DNA of 64,000 bases from Jacaranda mimosifolia (GCA_018894105.1 CM032126.1:26572391-26636390), one strand, 5' to 3'; shown: positions 10,990-23,258, counted from the stretch's first letter. Notes: generated from the sequence alone by a model not told the origin. Made by a program: numbers and translations.

Positions 10990-12345
10990 GCCTTCTTAAT
11001 TGGTGACTTTTTTTCCATTTCCTCTAAGATGGAGGGACCTTCTGAAATTCTTACAACTCTTTATCACTCCTCAAAGAAATAACATTGCAATGTTGCTTGC
11101 CTTCTCATATAGGATTTATCTTAGTGTCACTTGGCAAAGTTCCTTGTTGTCTCATACTCAATGCTCTGACTAGCTGGCCCATCTATGTTTCTAATGTTCT
11201 AATTGAAGTTGATTGATTCTGAAGAATTGCATCAGTTTTTTCCATATATTCATTATTCTTTACCATAAATTGCATGAACATCTCCTCTAAAGATTGTTTC
11301 TTTTCTTGTTGTTGAAAGCCCGGTGATGGAGGCTTAGGAGCTGAAGTTTGTCCTTGGTTATTGCTCTATGAAAAATTGGGGTGTTGTCTCCATCTAGGAT
11401 TATAAGTATTTGAGTATGGATTATTTTGATTCCAATTGAAGTTCCCAGCAAAACTACACTGATTCCAAAGTATATTGGCACCAATCACTCGAATACGCAT
11501 CCCCGCAAATATCACAAAGTAATAAATTGGCTCTCTACTGCTTCAACTTGTTGCATTGGTAGGGTTATAATGCTTGCAAGGGTGTCCATCTTCTTTGTTA
11601 CAACTTCTAACTATGCAGTCAAAGATATAGTAGCGTTTACCTCATAAATTCCTAAAGCTTTCTTTGGTTGAGTTAATCTATCAGTTGGCCACTAATAACT
11701 ATTTTCTGCCATCTCTTTAAATAACTCAAATATTTCCCTAATCTTGTTTTGCATAAGTATACCTCCTGTAGTAGCATCAACTATTCCTCTAGTTTGTGTG
11801 GTCAATCCATTGTAGAATATCTGCATTTGAAGTCACTTTCTCAATCCATGATGAGGGCATTTTCTGAGCATTTCCTTATATCTTTCCCATGCCTTATAAA
11901 ATGTTTCCTGATCAAATTGGACAAAGAAAGTAATTTTATTCCTCAACTTGACTATTTGTGATAGTGAGAAGAACTTAGCTAAGAATTTTTGCGCTAAATC
12001 CTCCCAAGTGACAATTGATCCCAATGGGAAAGATGACAGCAAACTCTTTGCTTTGTCCTTTAGTAAAAATGGAAATAACCTCAATCGGATTGCATCATCA
12101 GACACTCCATTATATTTGAAGGTAGCACAAATCTCCAAAAAGTTAGCTGAATGAGTATTTGGATCTTCTATTGGAGACCCCCCCAATTGTATTGAACTCC
12201 GTATTATTTGAATGATAGCGAGCTTGATCTAAAAATTGTTGGCATGAACAGATGGTCTAGCGATTCTTGTCTGAAAGCCCTGAATTTGTGGGATAACATA
12301 ATCCCCCAAATATCCATCTTCTTCTATCATTTTTGTAGTATCCTT
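10990..12345 (-). pseudogene. Athila gag remnant
   Basis: The capsid core is clear at 12186-11833: GGSPIEDPNTHSANFLEICA, then GVSDDAIRLRLFPFLLKDKA, W-E-D-L-A-Q-K-F-L-AKFF, and FDQETFYKAWERYKEMLRKC followed by PHHG. These are the standard Athila gag motifs. Upstream, DGYLGDYVIPQIQGFQ near 12330-12260 marks the N-terminal side. Downstream, the frame is broken and the zinc-knuckle region cannot be followed. Gag would form the virus-like particle; this copy is interrupted by stops and frameshifts. Confidence 0.8.
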
Positions 12346-12437
12346 GTACGCTTGAAATAAAAAAAAATAAGTAAAAAAAAGTTTGAACTAAAACTTAGCT
12401 TTTAAAATTAATATTAGCATAAATAAAATAATTTTAG

Positions 12438-12455
12438 TCCTCGACAACGGCACCA
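12438..12455 (-). other. Athila primer binding site (tRNA-Asp type)
   Basis: The minus strand reads TGGTGCCGTTGTCGAGGA six bases after the 5' LTR end. It resembles the TGGCGCCGTTGCCGGGGA site that is complementary to the 3' end of plant tRNA-Asp and is typical of Athila elements. Confidence 0.8.
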
Positions 12456-13264
12456 AAAACTTGTTGGTGTGCAAAACAAATAATGAAAATAGTCACGCAA
12501 GTACATGTGTCGCAACAAATAATAAGTGATGAGAAGAGTGTCCATCCCACGAGGAATGAAATTATTCTTTACTAATTACTAATTTATCACACACTTATTT
12601 TATTCAAACCAAAATCAATTATGTAGGAATTAAAACTAAACTAATGAAAATAAGAAAAAGTGTACTGATTAGGATTTATACTAGGATATAAAAGCCTAGG
12701 ATTATGATTTCATTAATCGAATGAGTTGATTACATAATTTTCTCCCTTTGAAATTAGTAATAAATTATTAGTCTTGAGTCTTATGCAATTACGGGGTTAT
12801 TCTAAATTATCCGCAATCAAATCCCTAATTTATTCCATTCACTATATTCCTATATTAATTAACTAAATTATGGATAAAGTTGTACTATTCAAATAACTCC
12901 CTAGGGCGAGCAGGTATATTCCTATTCTACTCACAAGTTAATTAATTCATCAATTTGAATAATTTATCCTGAGGTCTTCTATTGCCAATCAATCTCTTGA
13001 TTTTCTTTTCCAAGACACCTCTAGGGTTTAAAGATGCACTTAATTGTTGATCAAACAATCAAATAGAAAAAGCACATAATAGAAGAAATAACTTTAAGAG
13101 CTACTAATTTCATGGAAGAAAATCATGAATCAATTTATTCAAAAGAATATGTCATAATCCTAGAATAATGAATTAGTTCATAATTGAATTGTCAAACAAA
13201 ACATGAACCAAAACAAAATGTCATCTCAAATCCAAAATAAAAAAGAAAATCAGAGGTAGAAGAG

Positions 13265-14528
13265 CGGTGGGTGTCGAATCCAACAAAAATAAATTCCTAC
13301 TCTAAAGATATGATTTGTAGTCTGTGGTGAGTAGGGTCGTATTCCATAGGGACTGGTAAATTTTATTTCTTTCAAGCTTATTAATAAAATAGAAAAGAGG
13401 GAGGGATTTTTATGAAATGAAAAACCTAGAACTTTAAAAGTAAAATAAATCAAATAACAAATCAATGAGAATGAAATCTAGCCTAAGGTAAAACCTCAGT
13501 TTGGTTTTGCAGATTTGATCATTGATGTAAAGATAAATTCCCTTTTTTTCTTGAATAGACTGGTTATAGTTACTTGGACGCCCTAATAACCAATATTTCC
13601 TTACTATCTAGATAACTAAGAGAAGCTCGTTAGTTATTTCCATTGCCAATAAACAATCCCAAAGAAATGCTCCTATGATTTAATTTATCAACAACATAAA
13701 AACTAGAGAGACCCAGCCCTAGTCAATAAACACACACAAGTGGGGTTCATTTAGACTAGAGTATTTATCCACATAATATAAATCATGCATATCCTCACAC
13801 ATAACTACACTATTTGCCACAAGCATTAGAGCAATCAAACAATTATGGATTTAACGTTCTAATTGGCAGAACAACTATTCTAAATTATCAAATTAGGGCC
13901 ATAAATTCAATAAACCTAAATATTTGTAATGAAAACAAAAGATAAATAAATACTCAAGAAATAATCCATTATTTAGATCTCACAAATACTAAAGAATCAA
14001 AACTTCGGTAATCCCTTAGACTAGAAAAGGAGTTTAGCAACTCATGGAGAGAAGAAAAATGTAGGAAAATAAAATATGTTGAATGAAAAGATATCAAAAA
14101 GTCTCTATGAAAGATTCCTAGTTCCCTATAAAAAGCCTACTACTCCTAATGCAACTGAGAGACTAATTAAAAGTCCTACCAAAATAGGGAAACTTAAATT
14201 CTCCTAATTAAAGAAATATAAATTAAAACATCCTAAAAATGTAAAACTGCCAAAAGAAATTGAATGCTTCCTAATTAAATTTGCATGAAGTCTTAGGAAG
14301 AAAACACATCCGCACTCGAATTATTTCTTTCTACCATTTCTCTTCTTCTCGGGAATGCGATTTTTGCTCCAAGCATGTCAAATATTCGATTTTCAACTGC
14401 ATTTAACTCAAATCTTCAATTTGCTTCACAAAATATAAAATAAAAGTCAGAATCCAATAATTAAGCATTTTTACTATTAATCATAAAGGAAAATTATATG
14501 AATTAAGTAACAAAAATGGAACTTAACA
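13265..14528 (-). mobile_element. Solo LTR of another gypsy-like element
   Basis: This 1264-bp insertion is absent from the sister LTR. It is flanked by perfect 5-bp repeats AAGAG (13260-13264 and 14529-14533). On the minus strand it begins TGTTAAGTTCC. It ends with sequence around GGATTCGACACCCACCG, so the terminal CA is not intact. There is no internal domain, so it is a recombination-derived solo LTR. Its GTCGAATCCAAC terminal region resembles LTR ends of other Athila-type families. Confidence 0.75.
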
Positions 14529-14929
14529 AAGAGGAAACTCTATTTCTAAACAAATTTGATCTCTACTTTGTCCTCCTTTAAATCCCGTATTCTCGCGGTA
14601 CTTCTAGTCTCCAAAATGGAAAATCCAAATATGGTCCCGAAGCTAAGTATCTAAAGGGATTATTTTGTAATTGATTAAAAGAGTCTTCTAATTAGAATAT
14701 GACTCAAATAAATAAAGACTCTTATGTCCATCTTTGATTAGATCATGACGTGTCATCCAATTAGTAGTCCCACCAACTTGTGTCAATTTATCCCTTTTTT
14801 GTAATTTCTCCACTTGTATTCCTGTAATTCCAAAATTTCATCAATTATTAAGGGAATTATAAGTTTTTTAACAAGAAAATTATTTGTTAAGTCCTAAATA
14901 TAATATTAAAATAAACACTTGTTGTGCCC

Positions 14930-17723
14930 CAAAATCAAACCATACAGACTAGTCTCGAGTCGTGAAACTCAATTTCAAATAATAAAAGTAATCTAACCCA
15001 AAATCATAATCTTAAACAGAAGAACACCAAGTAGTCAATATAAATTAAGTAGGCCTTGCAACATGAAAACTTAAATAACAATACTCTAACCTCAACTAAA
15101 ACCCACAAGGAAACTAACAAGCTAACATCATCAAATGCTAAGACTACTACAAAAGTCCCAATATACTTCAGTTTTGATTCTCATTGAAAGTGGGTCCACC
15201 TCCTCACTAGGGTTAGAGTCTAGGTCTGCCAGAAGAAAGTTAAAGAAAAATATAGTGTGATTAAAAGACTCAGTGAATGCCAAGTGTGTGCAATGTGAGT
15301 TCAATAATATATCATGATAAAAAAATATTCAGTGATAAATACTTGAAAAAAATAGTGAGAAATAGTCATAAACACTTGAATAACAGTGAAAAACAATTAT
15401 AAACATTCGAGAAGATAGTGAAAAGCAGTTATACATTATACAACAATAAAATGGAATATAATGGTAAATCTAACAATTAAATATGATGGTCAAACATGTG
15501 TTTGTTGTAGCCAGTCAAACTTATGATTCACAGCATAACAGTCCCTTATCACTCTAGGTAAGGTGTGACCTTATCAAATAGGACCTAAGCCTAGGTTTTT
15601 TGAAAATCCTACGACCCACCTCAACCATAAATGGCTTTTGTTGTGCACTGGGGTGATTAGGCCATGGGGGCTTGGGGTTCAACTGGCAAGCCCGTTGTTG
15701 CCCGGTGAAGTCCCTCGCACGCCCAGACCAAGTTGGATCCAACTAACAGTAACAGTAAATTCAGTTATTAGTTGATAATTGAATTTAACTGCTAATCTAG
15801 AAACATTATTAAATAAAAAGAGATCATAAAAGCAAATGCTTTCTTTTAACTTGTAAAAATAAGAAAATTTTATGTGCACAGTGGAATATAAATATCATGT
15901 AGTGTAAATTGAAGAAAAGTTTCATGAAATGCATTACAGTATATAAATTTCTAGATTTTGAAAGGTAATATATAATATATATAAGTTTAGGCACTCATTG
16001 CACTTATCACGGGTCGATCCTAACATCTTAAATTTCAAAACACCTACTGACATAAGAGTAGTATTCAATTCAATTAACATTCTATTTGATCCATGAATTC
16101 TAATCTCAAATTCATCCAAAAAATTAAGATAATGATCAATGAAACTCTAAAACTAGTACTAACAAAAAGTTTCTATATGTCATTAGCCTAGTACATGCAT
16201 ACTCGCAAAACTTATTAAGAATTTATTCTTTTAGATGTATTTTGTTTATTCGCTCAAAACTTTCTTTCTAGATATCCGATTGGCTTGATTCTTGCGGTAT
16301 TAGAAAGTCAAGAAAGAGTACTAAAACTTTTATGTTTATGATGTAGTCTAATTGGCTAATATGAGGGAGAAAAATCAAGTTCACGAGGCAGCAGGGGTGC
16401 AAAAATAGATGTTCAATTTTCAGGAAAATTTTCGTGTGACACTAGATTGTATTTAAGCTATAACTTTTACTACATGCCAGATGAAGGTGATTCAAAATTT
16501 TGTAAAAACTTATGAGATAGATCTATAATTTATCCATTTGAAGATTTTTTAAATTCAATTGGGAACTAAGAGAAAAATGTATTACAATGTTCTCATGAAA
16601 ACAAATGGCATTTTCTGTTGAAAGATTTCTAACATGGCACTTCAACATATTTCATGAATAAAATAAAAAACTTTTGGGTTCTAATATTATTGGATTACTA
16701 TAGACAAGTTTGAAATTAATTTTACAAAAATTAATAAATTAAGATACTTCAATTATCATACGTACTCAAATTCAAGATAGTGATCCAACTCGACATGGAC
16801 TGAGGCAGTTATACTTGAAGATTTTTAGAAAAGTAACTATAGGGTCTGAGACATTAAAATTATACAGTAATATTTTAAACATATGAAATTTTCATAATAA
16901 AAATTTCATCTAAAAATTCTTTGGTTTCAGATGGGTAAATAAATTTTTAAAAAGAAACTATTCAGACATGCCACTCAATCTACTAGGAAACTTTCAGAAT
17001 TTTTATAAAATTCAAGAAAAAATATTTAAACATGAAATTTTGCAGATATGTTCTAGACACATTGAATAATGTACTGAAAAAATTTGAAATAAAATTACCC
17101 AAATTTGGTGCATGAACTGAAATAAAACTTTTAACCCTAGAATCTGAAAATCGAAACCTAACAGCAGTAACTTCAACTGCACAAATATTATATGCATAAA
17201 CAATACAAACGATACGAATTATGATTTAAAAAAATATTTATATTTTAATTATAATTTAAATATAGAATCATACTCGCAAGAAGAGTGAACAAGAATTGAG
17301 AGTGTCGAGATTTCCTAGCGATCTTCTTCCTTGTCTTGCCATTTGGGATTTTTTTTTTCTCCAAAGGATGGGAATGGTTGAGGGCTTTCTAATAAAAATA
17401 TTCTGCTTGAAATTTAAAGGTTTGTATGTACATTATAGAGTAGAAGAAGTTATTTGAATATGATATGGAGAAGGAGACCTAATAAATTAGAAGTTCTATA
17501 AGGATTAAAATTAATGAAAATTCTATCTTTATCTACATATTTGTTTGTGTATTATTATTTATTTCATCTTCTTCTTCTTCCTTTTTTTTTCCTTTTTCTT
17601 TTATTTAGCTTTGAATAAGAATTCAAGATAATTCTAATAAATAAGATTTAATTATTCCTAAATAATTGACTAATCTCAATTAATTAAGATTTAAAAACAA
17701 AAAAAGAAATATGGAACACTACA
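14930..17723 (-). mobile_element. Long solo LTR (2.8 kb), gypsy type
   Basis: On the minus strand it begins TGTAGTGTTCCATA and ends GGGGCACAACA, so it has TG...CA ends. Its flanks are ACACT (14925-14929) and ATACT (17724-17728), a 5-bp duplication with one transition. It is absent from the sister Athila LTR. No coding domain is seen in the 2.8 kb. The length suits a chromovirus (Tekay-like) LTR, but the lineage is a guess from size alone. Confidence 0.65.
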
Positions 17724-17748
17724 ATACTAGTGGGGACTAAACACACGC

Positions 17749-17980
17749 CTCAGGTTTGTTGCGTTCTAGGTGGCCGTGCTTCGCTTATTGCAGGAAGACT
17801 CAAACAGTAGATCTCAGCTACATTAACATGGCTCTGGTACCAATCAAATATGTGTGGGCGCGTACCAGGATTAGCTCAAAATATATGTGTGGTCAATTAA
17901 TCTTAACCCCCATTCTGGTGGAGACATCGTGTTGTGCGCAGGCCAGGCAAATTTAATTCTCAAATTTACCAATTTCGGGG
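17749..17980. other. Spacer right of the Athila element
   Basis: This is a mixed-composition sequence with no recognised gene or repeat boundary. The short open frame at 17756-17956 is not similar to a protein I recognise. Confidence 0.4.
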
Positions 17981-18049
17981 TTCATAGCAAGATATTTTAT
18001 TATTGTTTGGATTTTACTCGTTTATCTGAGTTTGGCTAAAAGTCTTAGA
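17981..18049 (+). repeat. Direct duplication, copy 1
   Basis: TTCATAGCAAGATATTTTAT and the following bases to GTCTTAG recur at 18378-18450 with a few substitutions and a small insertion. The two copies bracket the MITE. Confidence 0.75.
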
Positions 18050-18365
18050 GCCCGTTTGGTTTCATTTTCAAAGGTCCTTTTCACATTTTTTATTATTTTA
18101 AAAATAAAAAAAAATTATTTTTTATCTATTTTCACTCAATATCATTTTTATCTTTATTTTCAAAATACATTTCCTAATAACGTATATTCTCTCTCTCTCT
18201 ATTTCATTATTTCTATCTCTTCCCACCTACAACCTACTCAACTCAATATTATCATTACTTTTTCAATAATTCATTCAAATACAAATTCATTTTCAACTTA
18301 TTTCCACTAACTTCTTTCTAACATTTTGAAAATGATGAAATGAAATTAAAATCAAACAAGCTGCA
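18050..18365. mobile_element. MITE (hAT-like), 316 bp
   Basis: The ends GCCCGTTTGGTTTCATTTTC and, on the opposite strand, GCTTGTTTGATTTTAATTTC form imperfect TIRs. The flanks GTCTTAGA (18042-18049) and GTCTCTAA (18366-18373) agree at six of eight positions, consistent with an old hAT target duplication. The body is AT-rich with a CT run. It shares sequence with the fragment at 1-107. Confidence 0.6.
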
Positions 18366-18377
18366 GTCTCTAAAAGA

Positions 18378-18450
18378 TTCATCGCAAGATATTTTATTAT
18401 TGTTTGAATTTTACTCATTTATCTTAAGACGAGTTTGACTGAATGTCTTA
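18378..18450 (+). repeat. Direct duplication, copy 2
   Basis: This is the second copy of the 17981-18049 unit. It has an extra TAAGAC inside and is followed by TTTCTAAAAGATT, which resembles the sequence just before this copy. Confidence 0.75.
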
Positions 18451-19552
18451 GTTTCTAAAAGATTTGATTTTATAAAGTTTGTATTATAAAATTATAATAT
18501 TTTTTGTACTAGATTTTTAGTTTTTAGGTAGAGTAGTCAAATGTTTATTAATTGCTCAAAAAAACACTCGTGAAACTTATAATATTCATGGAATAGTTAT
18601 GTTAAATTATGAGGCAATTCAAAAGGATGGTATGAATATTTTTCCGATAGTTTTGAGAATGATTGTAAAATAATTTTTTGTCTTAAGTTTTGATATTTCA
18701 AATGTAAGAGCTATATAGTAAAATTCTACGATGGAGAAAAGAAAACTCCAATGGAAGTAAGTGGAATTTGTAGAACCACATAAACTTATGTGTATTTATT
18801 ATTTTATTAATTTTGTAAATATAGTTTTTTAAAGTTTTGATAAACCAATCTCGTATTTAAATTATTGTCGTTGTGTGCGGCTCAATAAATATAAATTCCT
18901 AAATTCTTATGTGATTGGCCTGCTCCAACTGAATTGGAGAACTGTATGGAAGTTGATTCTTACACGAGCCCGCATGACCGTCACTCCATCAAAATAAAAA
19001 CGATCAATCAACGTCAACAGTGTTGGAAAAATTGAAAGGGTATGTATGGTACAAGAACTTGGTCCAAGCAGAGACAACACTGATGAATTATTTGAGATTT
19101 ACTTTATTGGTGGGAACCTTAATGGATAGAAAGTCGAGTACAGAGCAACTGAAACCACTTGTTCGGGATCAACAACTACGCAACTGACAAACTTGGAACT
19201 TGTGGCTATTGCAAATAGCATTCATGATGATAGAGAATGATTCTTGTAGCATTTTAATGTTTAAGTTTGTTTGGAATATATTATAACGCTGGCGAGGATT
19301 TCAAATATATATATATATATGCACAAAATGTTAATTAATATTACACTTTTATAAATAAATTTAAATCAGCGGCACGTAAATTAAAAATATCCAAAGTGTT
19401 TGTTTATCGTGGATATGCTCTACTTTTTATTATATATTTTCAATATGCAATAGACTATAATAATGAGTAAACATGTTTTTTTAATCTAACCAGTAAAAAC
19501 CTTTTTTTCTTAAGATTAACCAGTTAAGTAAAAGAATTCACAAATAGAAATA
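18451..19552. other. Unassigned single-copy-like stretch
   Basis: No element is recognised. At about 19038-19189 a plus-strand frame stays open for about 50 codons with balanced amino-acid composition and is less AT-rich than its surroundings. It could be a decayed exon, but I cannot match it to a family. Confidence 0.35.
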
Positions 19553-19557
19553 TTAAT

Positions 19558-19589
19558 CGATATAGGATAGCTCAATAGGCCCAACCCAA
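19558..19589 (+). repeat. Outer Tat solo LTR, first 32 bp
   Basis: CGATATAGGATAGCTCAATA matches the Tat LTR start TGATATGGGATAG in plus orientation. It is preceded by TTAAT (19553-19557). The LTR resumes at 37531 after the nested array and ends at 38292, followed by TTAAT (38293-38297). Confidence 0.75.
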
Positions 19590-20390
19590 TGGATGAGGGT
19601 GAAAATTGTTTGATGTTGAATGCAGGGCTGGAATCTAGGGAAATCGACCAGAGTATGGTTGAGGAGAATGCTTTTGGTGTATTAGGGTCGAGTCCTGCAA
19701 TCAACAACAAATATCAGCCTAGCCGAGGTACCATCGGCTAAGACACTCTGATACTCAAGTTAGTATAGATCGACTAGAGAATTGAACAGCGGAGTGAAAG
19801 CTTAAGGTAAATATGGCATACCTTGCTGAAGGCAGTGGATGGGGTATTTAAAGCCTCTTCAAGGGGGGTGGCAAGTCTAGGATGCCCTTGTCACACATGA
19901 GGGGTTTTTATCTTCACCTGAGGGCCTTTATCTTCTCCCAAATGTGTACTATTCCAAATGGCGCAGTCTAGGGATGATGGTATACTGGTAGTGCATTCCA
20001 GCTTGGCGCAGCTAAGAAAAGGTAGTACTGTGGCAGCATGTGCCATTAATGCGGGGGCACGCCGCCTGATGGAGCATTCAATGCGACTGAGGGGCCATTG
20101 CCTTAGCTCAACTTCCCTAGTTGAGGTGACTCATTCTCAGGCTCTAGTCGACAAGGCGTAACCTTGTCCTGGATTAAACTTCACAGTCGGATGAGGGCCT
20201 GTATATCCTGGTTACGGTCGACCATAATCTGGCCGAGAAGGTGAATGCCAGTACTCACCGCGGCGGGCAAGGTCCTAGAGATGGAGTTCCGGCAGATAGG
20301 TTAGGCCTGTTGGTAATTGGGCCACTAGATATTGTAGTGCTATCATGGTTGAGTATTGTTGGGTTGGGCCTATTGGACTATCCCATATCA
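19590..20390 (-). repeat. Tat array LTR a (full length, 801 bp)
   Basis: On the plus strand it begins TGGATGAGGGTG and ends CCCATATCA, so the minus strand has TGATATGGG...CCTCATCCA. It holds a minus-strand TATA-like TTTAAATACC at about 19844-19853. It serves as the 3' LTR of internal domain 1. Confidence 0.8.
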
Positions 20391-20410
20391 TGAGTCCCCC
20401 TTACTTTCGA
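20391..20410 (-). other. Tat polypurine tract, domain 1
   Basis: The minus strand reads AAGTAAGGGGGACTCA immediately before the LTR start TGATATGGG. The equivalent tract of domain 2 lies at 29932-29950 (GTGAGGAGGACTCA). Confidence 0.7.
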
Positions 20411-20766
20411 GTCCTGATTGAGAGTATCGACAAGAAGGAAATGGGAGTAGCTGAAATTGGAAAATTGATCCACTCGATGAGAGTTTGAAGGAATCGACCA
20501 GGGTTTTAGTGCAATAAATGCGGCAGTTGCGATGGGTCACGCGAAACGCCAAGCGAAGGCTGTGAAATTATTGCATCCGTTTAAATTCCTGTGCATCGAT
20601 GCCTATAAATAGGCACAGTGAAAACCTTCATTTTTACTTTTACAGCTTTCCATAAGGTCGAGTCATTTTTTTCCCGCTCTCTTTCCCAGTTGTTTCTTAC
20701 CTTAAGCCTCCTCGAAAACACATAAATCTTTCAAAATTTTAACTCGATCTTATCATTTTCGTAATC

Positions 20767-23258
20767 CTGCTAAGTATTTCGGTGATTCGGGTGGTTAAGG
20801 GAGTGGCAGTGAGGCTACTAAGTCGGATCAGGCTCCGTCAGGCGGAGAGGGCAAATCTACTAGCAAGTTGAATAGTTCTAGTAGCGATAGTTCGACCTCC
20901 ACTAGTTCGAGCAGTGGTTGTGCTGATGCTGCTGGAGGCAAGGTCGGGCCAGGCCACATGCCAGTATCTCGTGGCCAACTGTTCACCCCCAATCACTACA
21001 GCAAAATAGTATCCAAAATTACTCTTGTCAACCTCGCACACATTAGACAGCTTTATCACATTCCCCAGAAGTATGAACTGATAGTGCTTGGATCTTCCGA
21101 TAGGATACATCGACCACATAGTGGATGCATAACCGCGTTCAAAGAAGCTTTTAGGTGCGGGCTTAGGTTTCCTCTTGCTCGATCGATAATTGATCTGTTG
21201 ATGGGCTTGGAGGTTTGCATAACCCAACTTTTACCTAACTGTTTCTCGACCATACAGCTTTGCTATGTTGATGCACATATTTGATCAGCCCACCACCTTT
21301 TCCAACTTTTCTAATCATTTTCACCTTCCTATGTCCCAAAAATCAAGTAGCACCGACTAGTCGGGCTTCTATTACCTTACTGCTCGACCCCGTTGTAAGT
21401 TTCTTGTCACCTCTTCATCCTCGTACAGTCAGGGGTGGAAAAAAATGGTACCTTTTTGTTTGAGCGCCCCAGGGTTCCAACACTCCTAGGGGATAGTGGA
21501 GGGGGCATGTCGAGATGCCTGGTAATTTAACCCCAATCTGGCCTAATACTTTCATTCGAGTTTGATTGAGTTCGGCTAGATAGAAGCCTCGGGGTATATC
21601 AAGGAAAGGAACCTGGAACTGGCAAGCTTATCATGCGGCGCAGCTGGACTTACTAGCAGATGCTCGACTAGGTAGATGGCATTGTTGATTTTAATTCAAA
21701 TTGTTTCTTTGCGTGCGACTTTCTGGTCAGTTATAATTTTTTTATTTTGTTGTCTATGTTGCAGATCGAAAAGAGATCATGAATTGAATGCGAGCTAAGC
21801 TTTTGTGCGTGCTCAGAGGAATAAAGAGTGTCGTCAGGCTACGGCAACTCATTGAGAAACTGCATTATTAGCCACGCCGCAGCCTCTAGCTGCGCTACCC
21901 CACTGCTGCTTCACCTGCTCGGCCTGTAGCAGCCGCGATTAGTAGCCCCAACGCTCGACAGAAGAAGGCGTTGGTCGAGTAGGCGGGGCCTGCTCAAAAG
22001 AAAAATGCAGCTAAGAAGGGAAAGGGTAAAGCTAGGTGTCATAGTCAATCAACTGGTTACGTCATCTTCGAGCGAAGAGATGATTACCAGCTATTTCAGT
22101 TGCTGAGGTTACCATCGCCTTAGTTTGGGACCAACAGGGCCATGGCCGTCCCTACCTCCTACTCGATGTTAATGGCGGGGTTGATTGGGCCCGCGCCATT
22201 GAAGGTGATGATGGCTAGACTATTTGCGTCCAACGAGAATAACTTTATGGATCTAAGCCAGGATGCTGTACTGAGAGCTCTGGCGTATCATTTGAACATG
22301 GTAAGTGGCTCTTTTAAATAATGTGAGCTTTTCGGGTGTACCCCATGTAGTGTGCTCGTCGATTGAGGCACTTTCTTTGCAGGTGAGCTAATTGGGCTAC
22401 CATTTTTATATGAGGTTAGAGTTGTCGCTCGGCGATCGTGATCAACTGGAGGAAGAAAGGGATGTTGATACATTGAAGGCTCATCTCAAGTCAGCGCAGG
22501 CACGGATCGAGCAACTGAGCATGGATCTCTAGGAAGGAAGGGACCAGCTCGATTTGAAGGATATGCAACTCATCACCACCATTATCGAGAAGTCTCGAAT
22601 GGATGAGCTGCTGCTGAGGGCTAGGTTGGATCCTCAGCAAAGTTATGACACTAGTTGGGCACAACGGTACAATACAGCAATGCAGTATGCTGAGATGAGT
22701 TTTACAAGATGCTGTCATTGATGCGACAAGAGGTCGTGTAGTAGTTCATGCTATGCTTGGCATTTCAAGAGACAAGTGTCGTCTTCTCTCTTGATGACAC
22801 AAAAGATGCATTCAACAAAGCGGTCTAGCAACTGAAGCACCTGGGCTATGAATTCCGACCTGAGGACAAAGAACATATGAATCCCATGCTGGATGAGCAG
22901 CTGAGGATGTATCCCGACCTCGACAAGGGTGGTCCCGATAAGGGGGCTGGTGCTACGCCCTCGGTCAAGCCCCTTTTAGATGCTCAGAAGTGGCTCACCG
23001 AGGTAACGAAAGAGTTCAACTTTGCCTATGACTTTGCGTTCGACATCCACGATGGTAAAGTGAACATTGCTGATCTCTTCCTTCCTTCCAAGGGTACTTT
23101 CTTGGTCGATGAGGGGGGGGCCTTCCCGACCAGTGCTTGCAATCGTGCCTCTTCCCACCACGGCACCCGAGTAGAAGGTTGAGGGTCCAGCAGTCGTTCC
23201 TATCCCTTCGAGTGATGAGCTCAACCAGGCTATTGATGAAGACGCTCAAGCTACGTAA
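20767..23258 (+). pseudogene. Antisense gene of Tat domain 1 (Transposase_28-like)
   Basis: This gene lies between pol and the 3' LTR on the strand opposite to gag-pol. The start equals the ATG at 30307 of domain 2 but is CTG here. A serine-rich N-terminus (20868-20935) is followed by a conserved domain near 20950-21470: VNLAHIRQLYHIP, GCITAFKEAFRCGLRFPL and ARSIIDLLMGLEV. This matches my memory of Pfam Transposase_28, a family found in plant gypsy elements. Two introns look plausible, 21672-21764 and 22301-22382, both GT...AG. After them come a charged coiled-coil segment, FNKAV-x-QLKHLGYEFRPED and a tail ending at TAA 23256-23258. Several stops and frameshifts interrupt it. Its function is unknown. 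Confidence 0.65.

Larger units (their letters stand above)
4732..17743 (-). mobile_element. Athila-like Ty3/gypsy element, deleted and nested
   Basis: This is a complete LTR-to-LTR unit in minus orientation. Its 3' LTR is 4732-7660 and its 5' LTR is 12462-17743, each interrupted by later insertions. Without those insertions and their duplications, both LTRs are close to 1.2 kb. Flanks CATGC (4727-4731) and CACGC (17744-17748) form a 5-bp target duplication with one transition. Gag and protease remnants and an integrase tail are recognisable. RT, RNase H and the integrase core are missing, and no env-like frame is seen. The gag and protease sequences and the tRNA-Asp-type primer site point to the Athila lineage. 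Confidence 0.8.
12462..17743 (-). repeat. Athila 5' LTR, interrupted by two solo LTRs
   Basis: Alignment with 4732-7660 runs in three blocks: 12462-13264, 14529-14929 and 17724-17743. The last short block, AGTGGGGACTAAACA, matches AATGGAGACTTAACAAACA at the end of the other LTR. That shows the second insertion split the LTR only about 20 bp from its terminus. Confidence 0.75.

Noticed and set aside
13250..13465. 71-codon minus-strand frame
   Set aside because: It crosses the boundary of a solo LTR insertion and has no protein features.
20838..21253. Minus-strand open frames of 129 and 65 codons
   Set aside because: They lie opposite the antisense-gene domain, which has the recognisable family motifs on the plus strand.
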